This document shows, piece by piece, positions 33,186 to 40,880 of a stretch of 45,458 nucleotides of DNA. The stretch covers positions 1,059 to 46,516 of the forward strand of contig PLDF01000499.1 in NCBI GenBank assembly GCA_003135055.1. The letters are read 5' to 3'. The stretch's first letter is position 1. Every line of letters starts with the position of its first letter. The stretch comes from Bryobacterales bacterium. Its GTDB lineage: Bacteria; Acidobacteriota; Terriglobia; Bryobacterales; Bryobacteraceae. Under the pieces are notes generated by a model. It saw nothing but the letters and a program-made list of their open reading frames with translations. It did not search any database and was not told where the DNA came from. A program made the position numbers and the translations under genes.

Positions 33186-33227
33186 GGGGCATGCCCGGCC
33201 TGAAGGCCGTGGCCCTGGGCGTGCCCC
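33186..33227. other. Long hairpin after the aminotransferase gene
   Basis: GGGGCATGCCC (33186-33196) and GGGCGTGCCCC (33217-33227) pair over eleven positions with one G-U, enclosing GGCC-TGAA-GGCC at 33197-33208. It starts seven bases after the stop codon. No T-run follows. It probably defines the 3' end of the transcript. Confidence 0.6.
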
Positions 33228-33245
33228 ATCGTGGTTCGCGAGAAT

Positions 33246-33273
33246 TGGCGTTCCGGGCGGGAATTGAACCCAC
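33246..33273 (-). pseudogene. 3' end of a tRNA gene (T arm, acceptor strand, CCA)
   Basis: On the minus strand GTGGG-TTCAATT-CCCGC forms a perfect T arm (one G-U) with T54, T55, C56, A58 and C61 in place, followed by exactly seven bases CCGGAAC, a discriminator G and encoded CCA. The matching 5' acceptor strand (GTTCCGG) and the D and anticodon arms are not found upstream, so the tRNA cannot be functional. This is the part of a tRNA gene normally kept at integrase attachment sites. Confidence 0.55.
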
Positions 33274-33507
33274 ACATGAGTTGCGGGGGGCGAGCCTTCG
33301 CGCGGGGTCGGGCGACTTGGCGCGGCCAGAGTGTTGAGGTTAAGTCAGATGGCCCCAACCGAGTGATTGCGATCCGCCCGGCACTGAGGACACTGCCACA
33401 CCAACATAGGCGCGGAAGTCCACACACGTAGAATGGCCCAGTGGGGGCCCGAACGGCTCGTATTATTGTGTTCGGCTGGCTGCACTGTCGCTAGTAAACC
33501 CACGAAG

Positions 33508-33531
33508 AAGACAGGCCAGGAGGCCTGTCTT
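33508..33531. repeat. Perfect hairpin repeat, family 3-like
   Basis: AAGACAGGCC-AGGA-GGCCTGTCTT, ten pairs with a four-base loop, followed by ACCGCCCCAC. Confidence 0.65.
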
Positions 33532-33649
33532 ACCGCCCCACGTCGGCAAAATCTTCGCAGGCGGAGACAAAACCTGATATATACTTGCGAGAGTCCGGAG
33601 ACCAACGTCGGAATCCGGGCAAACACTCGACAGATACTCAGGAGGAAAG

Positions 33650-34489
33650 ATGATACGAGAGTACATGAAGAAAGCCGCCACGATCGCCGTGGCATTGACT
33701 TGTTCAGCGGCTGGGACGATGGCGCAGGCGCAACCCAGCTTCGGCCAAAACGGCTGCGGAAGCCTTCCGGGCAACGCCGCACTCAAAACGGCCCTCGATA
33801 TGGCCGTGTCCACGGAAGCAAGCGGCCTCAACAATCAGATGTGGGCGACCATCGTCGATCGCGACGGCGTCGTCTGCGCAGTGGCCTTCTCCGGCATAAA
33901 CCGGGGGGCCCAATGGCCTGGCAGCCGGGTTATCTCGGCCCAGAAAGCGAATACGGCCAATTCCTTCAGCCTGGACGCCTCTTCGAACAGCGGCGGCTCC
34001 GGCCAGCCACACGGTCTGGCGCTCTCGACGGCGAATCTGTATTCGGCCGTTCAGCCGGGAGGCAGCCTTTTCGGCCTGCAAGAAAGTAATCCGGTGGATA
34101 CGGGAGTCGCCTATAGGGGACCGTCGTCGAATTATGGAACCGCATTCGATCCGATGGCGGGGCAGAAGATCGGCGGGGTGAACGTGTTCGGCGGCGGCCT
34201 GGCGCTTTACGCGACGACAGCGGAAACCTTGGTTGGGGCCGTGGGCGTGAGTGGAGACACTTCATGCGCGGACCACAACATTTCCTGGCGCGTACGCAAT
34301 AACCTGGGGCTCGACCACATGGCGAATACTTCCGGCGTTTCCGGCGATGCGACTCGTCCGGACAACATCGTTTTCGACATCGCTCCGAATATCAATGGCG
34401 GCACCGGTATCAGCGCCGGCGGGTTCGGGCATCCTATGTGCCTCAACACCACCAACAACTACAAGACTCTTCCGGTGGTAAGTAAGTAA
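33650..34489 (+). CDS. Secreted HbpS/GlcG-like heme-binding domain protein
   Basis: A 279-residue exported protein (signal about residues 1-28, cleavage near MAQAQ). The HbpS/GlcG-type domain is split around an insert: ALKTALDMAVSTEASGLNNQMWATIVDRDGVVCAVAFSG and SRVISAQKANTANSFSL in the first part, GGVNVFGGGLALYATTAETLVGAVGVSGDTSCADHNISWRVR in the second. Family members bind heme or act as sensors, and are also found with glycolate oxidase. AGGAGG at 33640-33645 lies four bases before ATG 33650; MKKAAT at 33665 is an alternative. Monocistronic. Confidence 0.85.
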   Translation: MIREYMKKAATIAVALTCSAAGTMAQAQPSFGQNGCGSLPGNAALKTALDMAVSTEASGLNNQMWATIVDRDGVVCAVAFSGINRGAQWPGSRVISAQKANTANSFSLDASSNSGGSGQPHGLALSTANLYSAVQPGGSLFGLQESNPVDTGVAYRGPSSNYGTAFDPMAGQKIGGVNVFGGGLALYATTAETLVGAVGVSGDTSCADHNISWRVRNNLGLDHMANTSGVSGDATRPDNIVFDIAPNINGGTGISAGGFGHPMCLNTTNNYKTLPVVSK

Positions 34490-34620
34490 TCGAGCCTGTC
34501 GATTCCCGGCGGCGCTTCGGCCCTCGGCGAGCGCTTAAGCGCTTCCGGGATATTAGACCGGACTTAAGGGGCCAAGATCTGGGCCGACGAAAACCCATTA
34601 TCAACAATCGATTAAAGGAT

Positions 34621-34806
34621 ATGAACATTTCAAATACCGACGCCGCACCACCAGAAAATCATCGCGCAGAAGGAGAACCGGGCTTGAACATCTTTCAGGC
34701 CGGTCAACCGGAGTGGACGAAGTACGACGAGTTCACGGGACGCACGCTTCAGTCGAGTCTTTGGGAGCCACTGAAGATATTGAAGATGAACAGTGATCCA
34801 TCTTAG
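34621..34806 (+). CDS. Small hypothetical protein upstream of SDR gene
   Basis: A 61-residue hydrophilic protein with AAAGGAT directly before its ATG. Sequence NIFQAGQPEWTKYDEFTGRTLQSSLWEP is not one I recognise. It ends ten bases before the SDR start, so the two are probably cotranscribed. It could be a truncated gene end. Low-complexity features are absent. Confidence 0.45.
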   Translation: MNISNTDAAPPENHRAEGEPGLNIFQAGQPEWTKYDEFTGRTLQSSLWEPLKILKMNSDPS

Positions 34807-34816
34807 GAGAAATGCG

Positions 34817-35680
34817 ATGGCGAACAGCCAAGATGTCGTGGTCACCGGGGTATCCACCGGAATTGGTTGGGGAACCACAAAGGTCCTTATTTCAAAGGGA
34901 TTTCGCGTGTTCGGTTCTGTACGCAAGCAGGCTGACGCTGATCGTTCGCAAAGCGAGTTCGGTAACGGCTTCGTGCCTCTCATTATGGACATTACGGACG
35001 CCGACGCTGTACATCAAGCTGCCCAGAAGGTCGGCCCCATGATAGGCGACAGGAATCTGGTTGGCCTGGTGAACAATGCAGGAGTTGTGGTGAGTGGGCC
35101 ACTGCTTTATCTGAGGCCCAGCGAGTACAGGCGGCAGTTGGATGTCAATATGATCTCCCCCCTTGTCGTAATCCAAGCGTTCGCTCCTCTCTTGGGAACG
35201 GATAAGAAGAGGCAGGGTCCCACCGGCCGCATCGTCAACATCAGCTCTACCGGCGCAAAAGTTGCTATCCCGCTTCTCGGTGCTTATAGCTCCTCCAAAT
35301 CTGGCCTTGAAGGAATGTCGGACGCGCTGCGGCGAGAACTGATGTTATTTGGCATCGACGTCGTGATCATTGAACCGGGTACCGTGAACACGGCGATGTA
35401 CGACAAGGGCGAAAAAGAAGATCTGAGCGAGTTCAAGCAGACCGAGTATTGGGAGGCGGTGCAGAAATTCCAGAAGTTCATCGTCGCCGAAGCACGCAAT
35501 AACGGCTTATCCCCTGAGCGTCTGGGCGAAGCCGTTCACGTGGCACTCAGCACGGCGAAACCGAAGGCACGCTACGCGGTCGTTCCGCAACGTTTCAAGA
35601 ACTGGACTCTGCCCAGACTCCTTCCTGTGAGGATGCTCGACGCCCAACTCGCAAAGATGCTCGGGCTCACAAAGCCGTAG
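34817..35680 (+). CDS. Short-chain dehydrogenase/reductase
   Basis: A 287-residue classical SDR. The NAD(P)-binding motif is TGVSTGIG (residues 10-17), followed by NNAG (86-89), Asn111, Ser143/144 in VNISSTGA and the catalytic Tyr157/Lys161 in YSSSK. EPGTVNTAMY follows as usual. VRKQAD after the second strand suggests preference for NADP. The longer C-terminus (LPRLLPVRMLDAQLAKMLGL) resembles retinol-dehydrogenase-like or 17-beta-HSD-like SDRs. TAGGAG at 34805-34810 supports ATG 34817. Substrate cannot be inferred. Confidence 0.9.
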   Translation: MANSQDVVVTGVSTGIGWGTTKVLISKGFRVFGSVRKQADADRSQSEFGNGFVPLIMDITDADAVHQAAQKVGPMIGDRNLVGLVNNAGVVVSGPLLYLRPSEYRRQLDVNMISPLVVIQAFAPLLGTDKKRQGPTGRIVNISSTGAKVAIPLLGAYSSSKSGLEGMSDALRRELMLFGIDVVIIEPGTVNTAMYDKGEKEDLSEFKQTEYWEAVQKFQKFIVAEARNNGLSPERLGEAVHVALSTAKPKARYAVVPQRFKNWTLPRLLPVRMLDAQLAKMLGLTKP

Positions 35681-36113
35681 CCTGCCTCGAACGGCGGGTT
35701 CTCATATCTCATGACAAGTGCGCCAATTAGACTGGATCAGGCGGCGCATCCGGACGGGCAGACCTGCCGCCGGAGACGGGGCCGGAGACGCCGCTGAGAG
35801 ACACGCCGCTGCCCTCAAACGCCAGCGTCCGTGCGACCAACAACAGTGTCGGCCTGAGCCGGGCTGGCCGGGCTGGGCCACGTTTCCCCGGCGCGCCGAG
35901 TACGATATCATCGGTATGCCGGTGCGGATAGCCATGGCCGGGTTTGGCTTGGCGCGGCACGGCCGTGCCACGGCTTGGGACTGACACCGCGATGTTTGCA
36001 GCCGTTGGCCCGACTGATATCGGCGACAGTTTTAATACGCAGGATTGCGGCTCGCTAGTCGTTACAACCTATCCCAGCCGTAACCCCTGTCTTCGAGTTT
36101 GGAGGAGATGAAA
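35681..36113. other. Intergenic region, nothing recognisable
   Basis: This 433-bp GC-rich region has no gene I can support. A perfect 14-bp palindrome GGCACGGCCGTGCC lies at 35956-35969. Confidence 0.5.
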
Positions 36114-36995
36114 ATGGAGAGCATGAGAAGCATACCGGCGGCAATGGCGATTCTGGCGGGCATGGTGACCGCGCCCGCTTTTGCCCAGGCGCCGCCATCG
36201 TTCGCGCCGGGACAGTTAGACCAACTGGTGGCTCGCATCGCGCTTTACCCGGACGCGCTGGTGGCGCAAACCCTGGCCGCGGCTACCTACCCGAGCGATC
36301 TTCCCCCGGCTGCCCAGTGGGCGGATCAGCACCATTACCTTACGGGGCAGGCGCTTGCCGACGCCATCAGGGCGGACCAACTGCCCTGGGACCCCAGCGT
36401 GCAAGCGCTGCTGCCATTTCCGTCCGTGCTGGACATGATGAATTCGGACATGAACTGGACCAACCAGGTGGGAAACGCGTTCCTGGCGCAGCAACAGGAC
36501 GTGATGGACGCGGTGCAGCGGCAGCGGGCCGTTGCGCAACGCTACGGCTACCTGAGGAGCAATGGTCAGATTGTGGTCAGCGGAGGGCCGTACATTACCA
36601 TCATGCCCGTCGATCCGGGGTTTATTGTGGTTCCCTACTACGATCCCGCGGTGGTGTTCTTTGCGCCGGGGCCGGGGTTCGTGGTTGGCGGCGCGATCCG
36701 CTTCGGCTTCGGCGTGAGCATCGGCGGGTTCTTCGCGCCGTGGGGCTGGGGAGGAGGAGGGATCCGCTTCGACTGGGGCGCGCACGCCGTTTTCCTGAAC
36801 AATGCACGCTGGGGCAGGACGTGGGGCAACCGGGCCACCTACGTTCATCCTTACGCCGCGATCCGGCGGCCAGGGCCGGGTTTTGCGCGTCCCGCCGAGG
36901 GGCATGCGCTGCAACCCCGGTCGGAGCCGGAGCGAAATGCAGCGCGACAAGGCAGGCCAATGCCTCGCGAAGTGCACCGGGGAGGGCGCCGATAG
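36114..36995 (+). CDS. Secreted DUF3300 protein
   Basis: A 293-residue exported protein (signal about residues 1-25). The DUF3300 domain is clear: QLDQLVARIALYPDALVAQTLAAATYP, AAQWADQHH, QLPWDPSVQALLPFPSVLDMMN and DVMDAVQRQRAVAQRYGYL. It continues with a strand-rich middle and a Gly/Phe/Trp-rich part (FGFGVSIGGFFAPWGWGGGG), then a basic tail. Function unknown; the family is envelope-associated. I chose ATG 36114 because GGAGGA at 36101-36106 is seven bases away, while the ATG at 36108 would be too close. Confidence 0.88.
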   Translation: MESMRSIPAAMAILAGMVTAPAFAQAPPSFAPGQLDQLVARIALYPDALVAQTLAAATYPSDLPPAAQWADQHHYLTGQALADAIRADQLPWDPSVQALLPFPSVLDMMNSDMNWTNQVGNAFLAQQQDVMDAVQRQRAVAQRYGYLRSNGQIVVSGGPYITIMPVDPGFIVVPYYDPAVVFFAPGPGFVVGGAIRFGFGVSIGGFFAPWGWGGGGIRFDWGAHAVFLNNARWGRTWGNRATYVHPYAAIRRPGPGFARPAEGHALQPRSEPERNAARQGRPMPREVHRGGRR

Positions 36996-37020
36996 CTTAG
37001 CTTTATAGCTCGGGAAAATG

Positions 37021-37103
37021 ACCTTGCCATTTCGACGCGGCGCGGGAGGACCGAAGCGCGTTCACACGATTGTGAACGCTGCACGCATGAGTGCGTGCGC
37101 CAC
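37021..37103 (+). repeat. Interspersed repeat, family 2
   Basis: ACCTTGCCATTTCGACGCGG then GGACCGAAGCGCGTTCACAC, the GTTCACA/TGTGAAC hairpin and TGCACGCATGAGTGCGTGCG. About 80 bp long, near-identical to 39609-39690. Confidence 0.75.
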
Positions 37104-37188
37104 CAGCTACATATCGCGCGGTGATGTTGACGAAGCCGAAAAGCAGATCGGGAAGAAGCCGCTGAAACGTGAATCGGAGAAAAAGTGA
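37087..37188 (+). CDS. 33-codon ORF, probably a gene end joined to a repeat
   Basis: The ATG lies inside the family 2 repeat; the rest (SYISRGDVDEAEKQIGKKPLKRESEKK) is hydrophilic and ends by GTGA overlap with the next gene. It looks like the C-terminus of a former upstream gene cut by the repeat. A coupling role for translation of the next gene is possible. Confidence 0.3.
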   Translation: MSACATSYISRGDVDEAEKQIGKKPLKRESEKK

Positions 37189-37457
37189 TCAACCACAAGG
37201 AACTGGCGATTTGCAAACGACGCGGGCACGCGGGCGGCGTTCACGAGGGCTGGACGCAATGCAAATGGTGTGGCGTCTGGCTGCGCGAAGTACGCAAGAT
37301 TGAAGAGCGCGAGGACGAGCCGCCCGAAGAGGAAATAGATGTCCGGGTGAGAGTTCAGCGCGATTTGGATCAGGCAAAGAGCGGACTTGATCGCCTTAGG
37401 GGCGGCCCCGAAAGCGGGAGCGCGCCTCTATCGAAGAAGGCACGAAGGCGATCGTGA
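37185..37457 (+). CDS. Small Cys/His-rich hypothetical protein
   Basis: A 90-residue protein with GTG start overlapping the upstream stop (GTGA). ICKRRGHAGGVHEGWTQCKWCGVWLRE has Cys and His spaced as Cys-x4-His and Cys-x2-Cys, consistent with a small zinc-binding knuckle. An acidic stretch (EEREDEPPEEEID) and a basic tail follow. No family assigned. GGAGAAAAA precedes the start. Confidence 0.6.
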   Translation: MINHKELAICKRRGHAGGVHEGWTQCKWCGVWLREVRKIEEREDEPPEEEIDVRVRVQRDLDQAKSGLDRLRGGPESGSAPLSKKARRRS

Positions 37458-37498
37458 CATGAGCAAGATTCGGCTGACTTGCTATCCGGCGGCCGGCA

Positions 37499-37536
37499 GG
37501 CGGATTTGACAATCCGCCGCAGGTTTAACAACCTGC
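37499..37536. terminator. Double hairpin between convergent genes
   Basis: GGCGGATT-TGAC-AATCCGCC (37499-37518) and GCAGGTT-TAAC-AACCTGC (37519-37536) stand side by side, between genes that converge on this site (37457 and 37570). Position favours a two-way transcript end; it also belongs to the family 3 hairpins. No T-run. Confidence 0.5.
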
Positions 37537-37569
37537 CTCACAAACGGCCGGGATTGCGATCGGATCGCG

Positions 37570-38271
37570 TTACTCCGCGATCAGATGGATCGATCCAATT
37601 CCGCCTTGCACATCGACGTGTATCTTCACGCCCGGCGCGTTGTACGCGTCGTTCAGCCAACGGTCGCCTTGCTTGCGCAGGCCGCGCACGCTGATGTCGC
37701 CGATTCCGCCGGACGCCTGCGCGTCGACGCCGACATTTTCCGGCAGCCGCACCGTCGCTTCGCCCACGCCTCCGCTGATCCGCACGTTGTAATCGTGTTT
37801 GGGATTGCCGCGCAGATCCATCTGCAATTCGCCCACGCCCATGTCGATCTCCACGCCCCGCAAGTCGAGACTGCCCAAGTCGAGCTGCGCCTGCCCCGCA
37901 CCGAAATTCACGTGAATGTCGAGCGGCACGCGGTCGCTGAGGCGCAGGTCCCACTCATATTTCATATTGCCGATGTGCGTGTGCTTCGAAGGCTGTTCCA
38001 CCGTCAGGTCGCCTACCCCGCCGGCGGTGGAATAGCGGACGTCCGGCTTGAGACCGGGCACGTTGTAGTTGAAGTAGGCCTGCAGCAGTTTCTGCGTGCC
38101 GCTGCTCACCTTGAGATCGCCGGCGCCCATGTTGAGGTTGACCCGCACGCGCCCCGAAGCGTCACGATCGACGGCCTGGGATTCGTAATGCAGCGGACCC
38201 CGCGCATCCGTGGTCACCACGCATCCCGAAAGACAAAAGGCTCCCAAAGCTAACCCGAGATTCCGGTTCAT
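37570..38271 (-). CDS. Lipoprotein with toastrack-like (DUF4097/LiaF-type) domain
   Basis: A 233-residue predicted lipoprotein: signal with lipobox ALGAFCLSGCVVTTD (Cys about residue 17). The rest is a repeated beta-structure with glycine turns (VNLNMGAGDLKVSSG, TAGGVGDLTVEQ, VNFGAGQAQLDLGSLDLRGVEIDMGVGELQMDL, ISGGVGEATVRL, SGGIGDISVRG, VQGGIGSIHLIAE), the pattern of the LiaF/DUF4097 toastrack fold. A periplasmic or envelope stress role is plausible only by analogy. GGAGAG lies before the ATG at 38271. Monocistronic on the minus strand. Confidence 0.8.
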   Translation of the reverse strand: MNRNLGLALGAFCLSGCVVTTDARGPLHYESQAVDRDASGRVRVNLNMGAGDLKVSSGTQKLLQAYFNYNVPGLKPDVRYSTAGGVGDLTVEQPSKHTHIGNMKYEWDLRLSDRVPLDIHVNFGAGQAQLDLGSLDLRGVEIDMGVGELQMDLRGNPKHDYNVRISGGVGEATVRLPENVGVDAQASGGIGDISVRGLRKQGDRWLNDAYNAPGVKIHVDVQGGIGSIHLIAE

Positions 38272-38435
38272 TCCCTCTCCTTTACATAGCCTTACGCACA
38301 CCTCCTCAAGGTTGTTCCTTTAGTACCCGGCGCAACTGGCACGTATTCGGAACCTCCAAACCATGCCCCCCATTTGAGGGTATTGAGGCTATCGATCACC
38401 CCGGTTAAAATGTTCAGAATCCTGCATAAAAGGTA

Positions 38436-38464
38436 TTGCGCAATACGAATTCTGGTGCTAGACT
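38436..38464 (+). promoter_or_regulatory. Promoter with operator-like site E over the -35
   Basis: TTGCGC (38436-38441), a 17-bp spacer and TAGACT (38459-38464) form a promoter. The -35 is inside TTGCGCAATACGAAT (38436-38450), which matches the reverse complement of site D at 12 of 15 positions, and inside a perfect 14-bp palindrome GTATTGCGCAATAC (38433-38446). Confidence 0.45.
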
Positions 38465-38514
38465 CGTCATAGCTGAACTAGTACTGAAGATGCACTGTAT
38501 TCAATTGACGTGAA

Positions 38515-38949
38515 ATGTTAGCCGGAATCCTTATTATCGCTTCGTCATTGGCACTGTTCGTGTACTGGTTTCGCTATAGCTGCATCCTGATTCTTCGCAA
38601 CCGGTCCGAAGTCGCGGAGGCATCCACGGCTGTCCTTGATGGGCGTTTCAGTTTTGCCGAAGTGCGAGAGCGCCTGAAATCCGAGCGTTCACTCGATCCG
38701 CTGGAAGCCTGCCTGGAACGGGATTACCGCGTGCTCACGTACCTCATCGAACACGCCGCCGGTTTGGAACTGGAGTCTCTCGAAGACCGCCTGCTGATGT
38801 TCGACTACCGCGTCATGCAGTGCGTCTACCGGTTCTCACGCACGGCGGCGCCCCTGCGAGCCCGCAAGGCGCTTTCCGAAATGGCGTCCGTGCTCGGCGT
38901 GCTGGCGCACCGCATCGGCGAGCAAGCCGGCGTTCGAGCCGAAGCGTAA
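38515..38949 (+). CDS. Hypothetical protein with N-terminal membrane anchor
   Basis: A 144-residue protein with one N-terminal membrane segment (residues 2-25), then a mostly helical cytoplasmic part (FSFAEVRERLKSERSLDPLEACLERDYRVLTYLIEHAAGLELESLEDRLLMFDYRVMQCVYRF). No family recognised. The predicted promoter is about 50 bases upstream; no clear ribosome site. Confidence 0.65.
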   Translation: MLAGILIIASSLALFVYWFRYSCILILRNRSEVAEASTAVLDGRFSFAEVRERLKSERSLDPLEACLERDYRVLTYLIEHAAGLELESLEDRLLMFDYRVMQCVYRFSRTAAPLRARKALSEMASVLGVLAHRIGEQAGVRAEA

Positions 38950-39164
38950 ACGGCGGGAGCATAAGCTTGAGCCTTGGATCGAGCTTGGCCACTCGGGCGC
39001 ATTGACTCACAATCGACCAAAGTGTGAATAATCGGGTTATTGCCTGAGTTGCCATCTGTCTATCCGTCGGCTTTGCTTGCCGCCGTAGGCTTGAGCTTGG
39101 CTTTCCCGGCGCTCACACACACGCATTCACCGGTTCCAAAACGCAAATCAAAAAGGAGACGGCC

Positions 39165-39608
39165 ATGACAGCGCACGCAAGTGGAACGTTCGACGTAAAG
39201 CTGAGCCCTCAGGGGCAGGACGACAAGGCCGACGGCTCGACTCTCGGAAGGATGACCATCGACAAGCAGTTCCGCGGCGATCTGGAAGCCACCTCCAAGG
39301 GCCAGATGCTGGTGGCCGGGACGGACGTCAAGAACTCGGCCGGATATGTGGCTATCGAGCGGATTAGCGGAACGCTGGATGGCCGCAGCGGCAGCTTCGC
39401 GCTGCAGCACAGCGGCATCATGACGCGCGGCGCGCCGCAACAGACCATAACTGTAGTGCCGGACTCCGGCTCCGGTGAACTGGCAGGTCTCGCCGGCAGT
39501 ATGACGGTCGTCATCGAGGGCGGGAAGCATTCTTACACTTTCGAGTACACGCTGCCCGAAGCGGTAAGCCTGACCGGAACCGATCGCCAAGGATTTGTCA
39601 CGAAATAA
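39165..39608 (+). CDS. DUF3224 protein
   Basis: A 147-residue DUF3224 (allene-oxide-cyclase-like barrel) protein: ASGTFDVKLSPQGQDDKADGSTLGRMTIDKQFRGDLEATSKGQMLV, then YVAIERISGTLDGRSGSFALQHSG and GSGELAGLAGSMTVVIEGGKHSYTFEYTLPE. Function unknown. AAAAAGGAG precedes the ATG. The last five codons (GFVTK) and stop are copied in the repeat near 40641-40665. Confidence 0.92.
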   Translation: MTAHASGTFDVKLSPQGQDDKADGSTLGRMTIDKQFRGDLEATSKGQMLVAGTDVKNSAGYVAIERISGTLDGRSGSFALQHSGIMTRGAPQQTITVVPDSGSGELAGLAGSMTVVIEGGKHSYTFEYTLPEAVSLTGTDRQGFVTK

Positions 39609-39690
39609 CCGTGCCATTTCGGCGGGCGCGGAAGAACCGAAGCGGGTTCACACGATTGTGAACGCTGCGCGCATGAGTGCGTGCGCCACG
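39609..39690 (+). repeat. Interspersed repeat, family 2
   Basis: Starts directly after the DUF3224 stop: CCGTGCCATTTCGGCGGGCG, then GGTTCACACGATTGTGAACG and GCGCATGAGTGCGTGCGCCA. Close to 37021-37103. Confidence 0.75.
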
Positions 39691-39719
39691 ACGCCTTTTC
39701 TAAATTGTGGAAGCGTTTC

Positions 39720-40532
39720 ATGGCACTCGCTAAGCCGATCGGCGCCAACTTGCTTCGCCGCATCGCGGGGGATAGCATCGTGGACATGCAGGCGCATCAC
39801 ACGGGGAGAAGGACCGCCCCGACTCTGTTAGCTTCCGGCGTGGGGCTCGCCCTTCTGGCGACCATCGTCGCCTGGGGCCTTCACCCATCCGGACAACCGG
39901 CTTATACCAAACTGGTCATCGGGACCAGGGACGAGGTGTACTACTCCCATGCCGCTACGAAAGAAGATGCCGAATCGCTGGGTCAAGCGCTTAAGGCCAT
40001 CGGCTTTTTCAACGACCGGGGAACCTCCGTCCTGTTGTCGAAAGGCCGGGCCGGCGCCGTGGTCTCGTTCGCCCTCAGTGCGGGCGCATGGGATCGCCCG
40101 GAGACGGTCTTCAGCTTTGAGGAAATCGCGCGGCGCGTGGCGCCGGCTATCGGCACATTTCCGATCACCGTGCGCTTGAGCGACTCGGTGTGGCGGGTAT
40201 GGAAGCAACTGGTAGTGGGCAAGGTAATCGTCGGCGCCATGGACGAAATCTACTACTTCGGCCCCGCCAGCGAAATGGATGCGGAAGCTCTTGGTCAGGC
40301 GCTCAAGAGCGCGGGGTTCCTGGTGGATGCGGGCGCCAGCGTGGTGTTGTCGAAAGACGGCGGCACGGCAATTTCATTCGTGGTCGGCGATGGCGTTTGG
40401 GAACGGCCGGATGCGGTCGCTGGTTTTGAGCGGCTGACACGGCGGGTGGCGGCATCGGCGGGCGGACTTCCGGTGAAGCTAATGCTGCTCAATTCCAAGA
40501 TGGAAACTGAGAAGGAGGTTGCGCTTAGGTGA
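39720..40532 (+). CDS. Membrane-anchored protein with two copies of an unknown domain
   Basis: About 270 residues with one membrane segment near residues 34-52. The rest is two similar ~95-residue units: unit 1 begins KLVIGTRDEVYYSHAATKED, unit 2 begins KVIVGAMDEIYYFGPASEMD. Shared blocks include D-E-(V/I)-YY, A-x-x-LGQALK, FF(N)D.G.SV(L)LSK, and W-(D/E)RP-(E/D). The second ends LMLLNSK. No known domain recognised. The frame is open upstream to a GTG in the repeat at 39681; I prefer ATG 39720, though its ribosome site (GTGGAAG) is weak. Confidence 0.7.
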   Translation: MALAKPIGANLLRRIAGDSIVDMQAHHTGRRTAPTLLASGVGLALLATIVAWGLHPSGQPAYTKLVIGTRDEVYYSHAATKEDAESLGQALKAIGFFNDRGTSVLLSKGRAGAVVSFALSAGAWDRPETVFSFEEIARRVAPAIGTFPITVRLSDSVWRVWKQLVVGKVIVGAMDEIYYFGPASEMDAEALGQALKSAGFLVDAGASVVLSKDGGTAISFVVGDGVWERPDAVAGFERLTRRVAASAGGLPVKLMLLNSKMETEKEVALR

Positions 40533-40555
40533 GGACCTGGAAGGTAAGGTAGAAC

Positions 40556-40644
40556 CGTGGCCGCGAGATTCGGTGTTCTTGTGAAACCCCTTGCTGACGG
40601 GGCGCGGCTCTGGGCCCGGCTCCGATCGGAGCCACGACGTAAGG
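40556..40644 (-). repeat. REP-like repeat, family 1, inverted copy
   Basis: GCGAGATTCGGTG, GCTGACGGGGCG, TCTGGGCCCGGCTCCGATCG and GAGCCACGACGTAAGG appear in the same order as in the reverse complement of 43969-44058. The two lie in opposite orientation on the two sides of the DUF1800-DUF1501 operon. Confidence 0.75.
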
Positions 40645-40659
40645 ATTTGTCACGAAATA

Positions 40660-40745
40660 GCCGTGCCATTTTCCGCGTGGCGCGGAAGGACCGAGGCGCG
40701 TTCATACGAGCGTGGACGCTGCACGCATGAGTGCGACGCATGAGT
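40660..40745 (+). repeat. Interspersed repeat, family 2, with DUF3224 tail
   Basis: AAGGATTTGTCACGAAATAG (40641-40660) repeats the last codons and stop of the DUF3224 gene, followed by CCGTGCCATTTTCCGCG and GCGCGTTCATACGAGCGTGG. The copied tail shows that this unit was duplicated from, or to, the site after a DUF3224 gene. Confidence 0.65.
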
Positions 40746-40792
40746 GCTTTAAAGCTGCTATTCTATTTTTGCGGCAGCGCTTAGTGATGTCG

Positions 40793-40836
40793 CGTTCACA
40801 CGAGTGTGAACGCGACACGCAAGTGCCCAGAGGGCG
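40793..40836 (+). repeat. Family 2 hairpin, short copy
   Basis: GCGTTCACACGAGTGTGAAC is a perfect GTTCACA/TGTGAAC hairpin, followed by GCGACACGCAAGTGC instead of the usual tail. Confidence 0.6.
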
Positions 40837-40880
40837 CCCAGTGCGCTACGATTGATGCCAGGTTCAGTGGCGACTGCCCC

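Larger units (their letters stand above)
33179..33649. other. Intergenic region with hairpins and a tRNA relic
   Basis: This 471-bp region has a long hairpin (33186-33227), a tRNA 3' end on the minus strand (33246-33273) and a perfect ten-pair hairpin (33508-33531). TATATA at 33578-33583 with TTCGCA 18 bp before it is a weak promoter candidate for the next gene. Confidence 0.6.

Noticed and set aside
33246..33321. Intact tRNA gene on the minus strand
   Set aside because: Only the T arm, acceptor 3' strand and CCA fit; the 5' acceptor strand, D arm and anticodon arm are missing.
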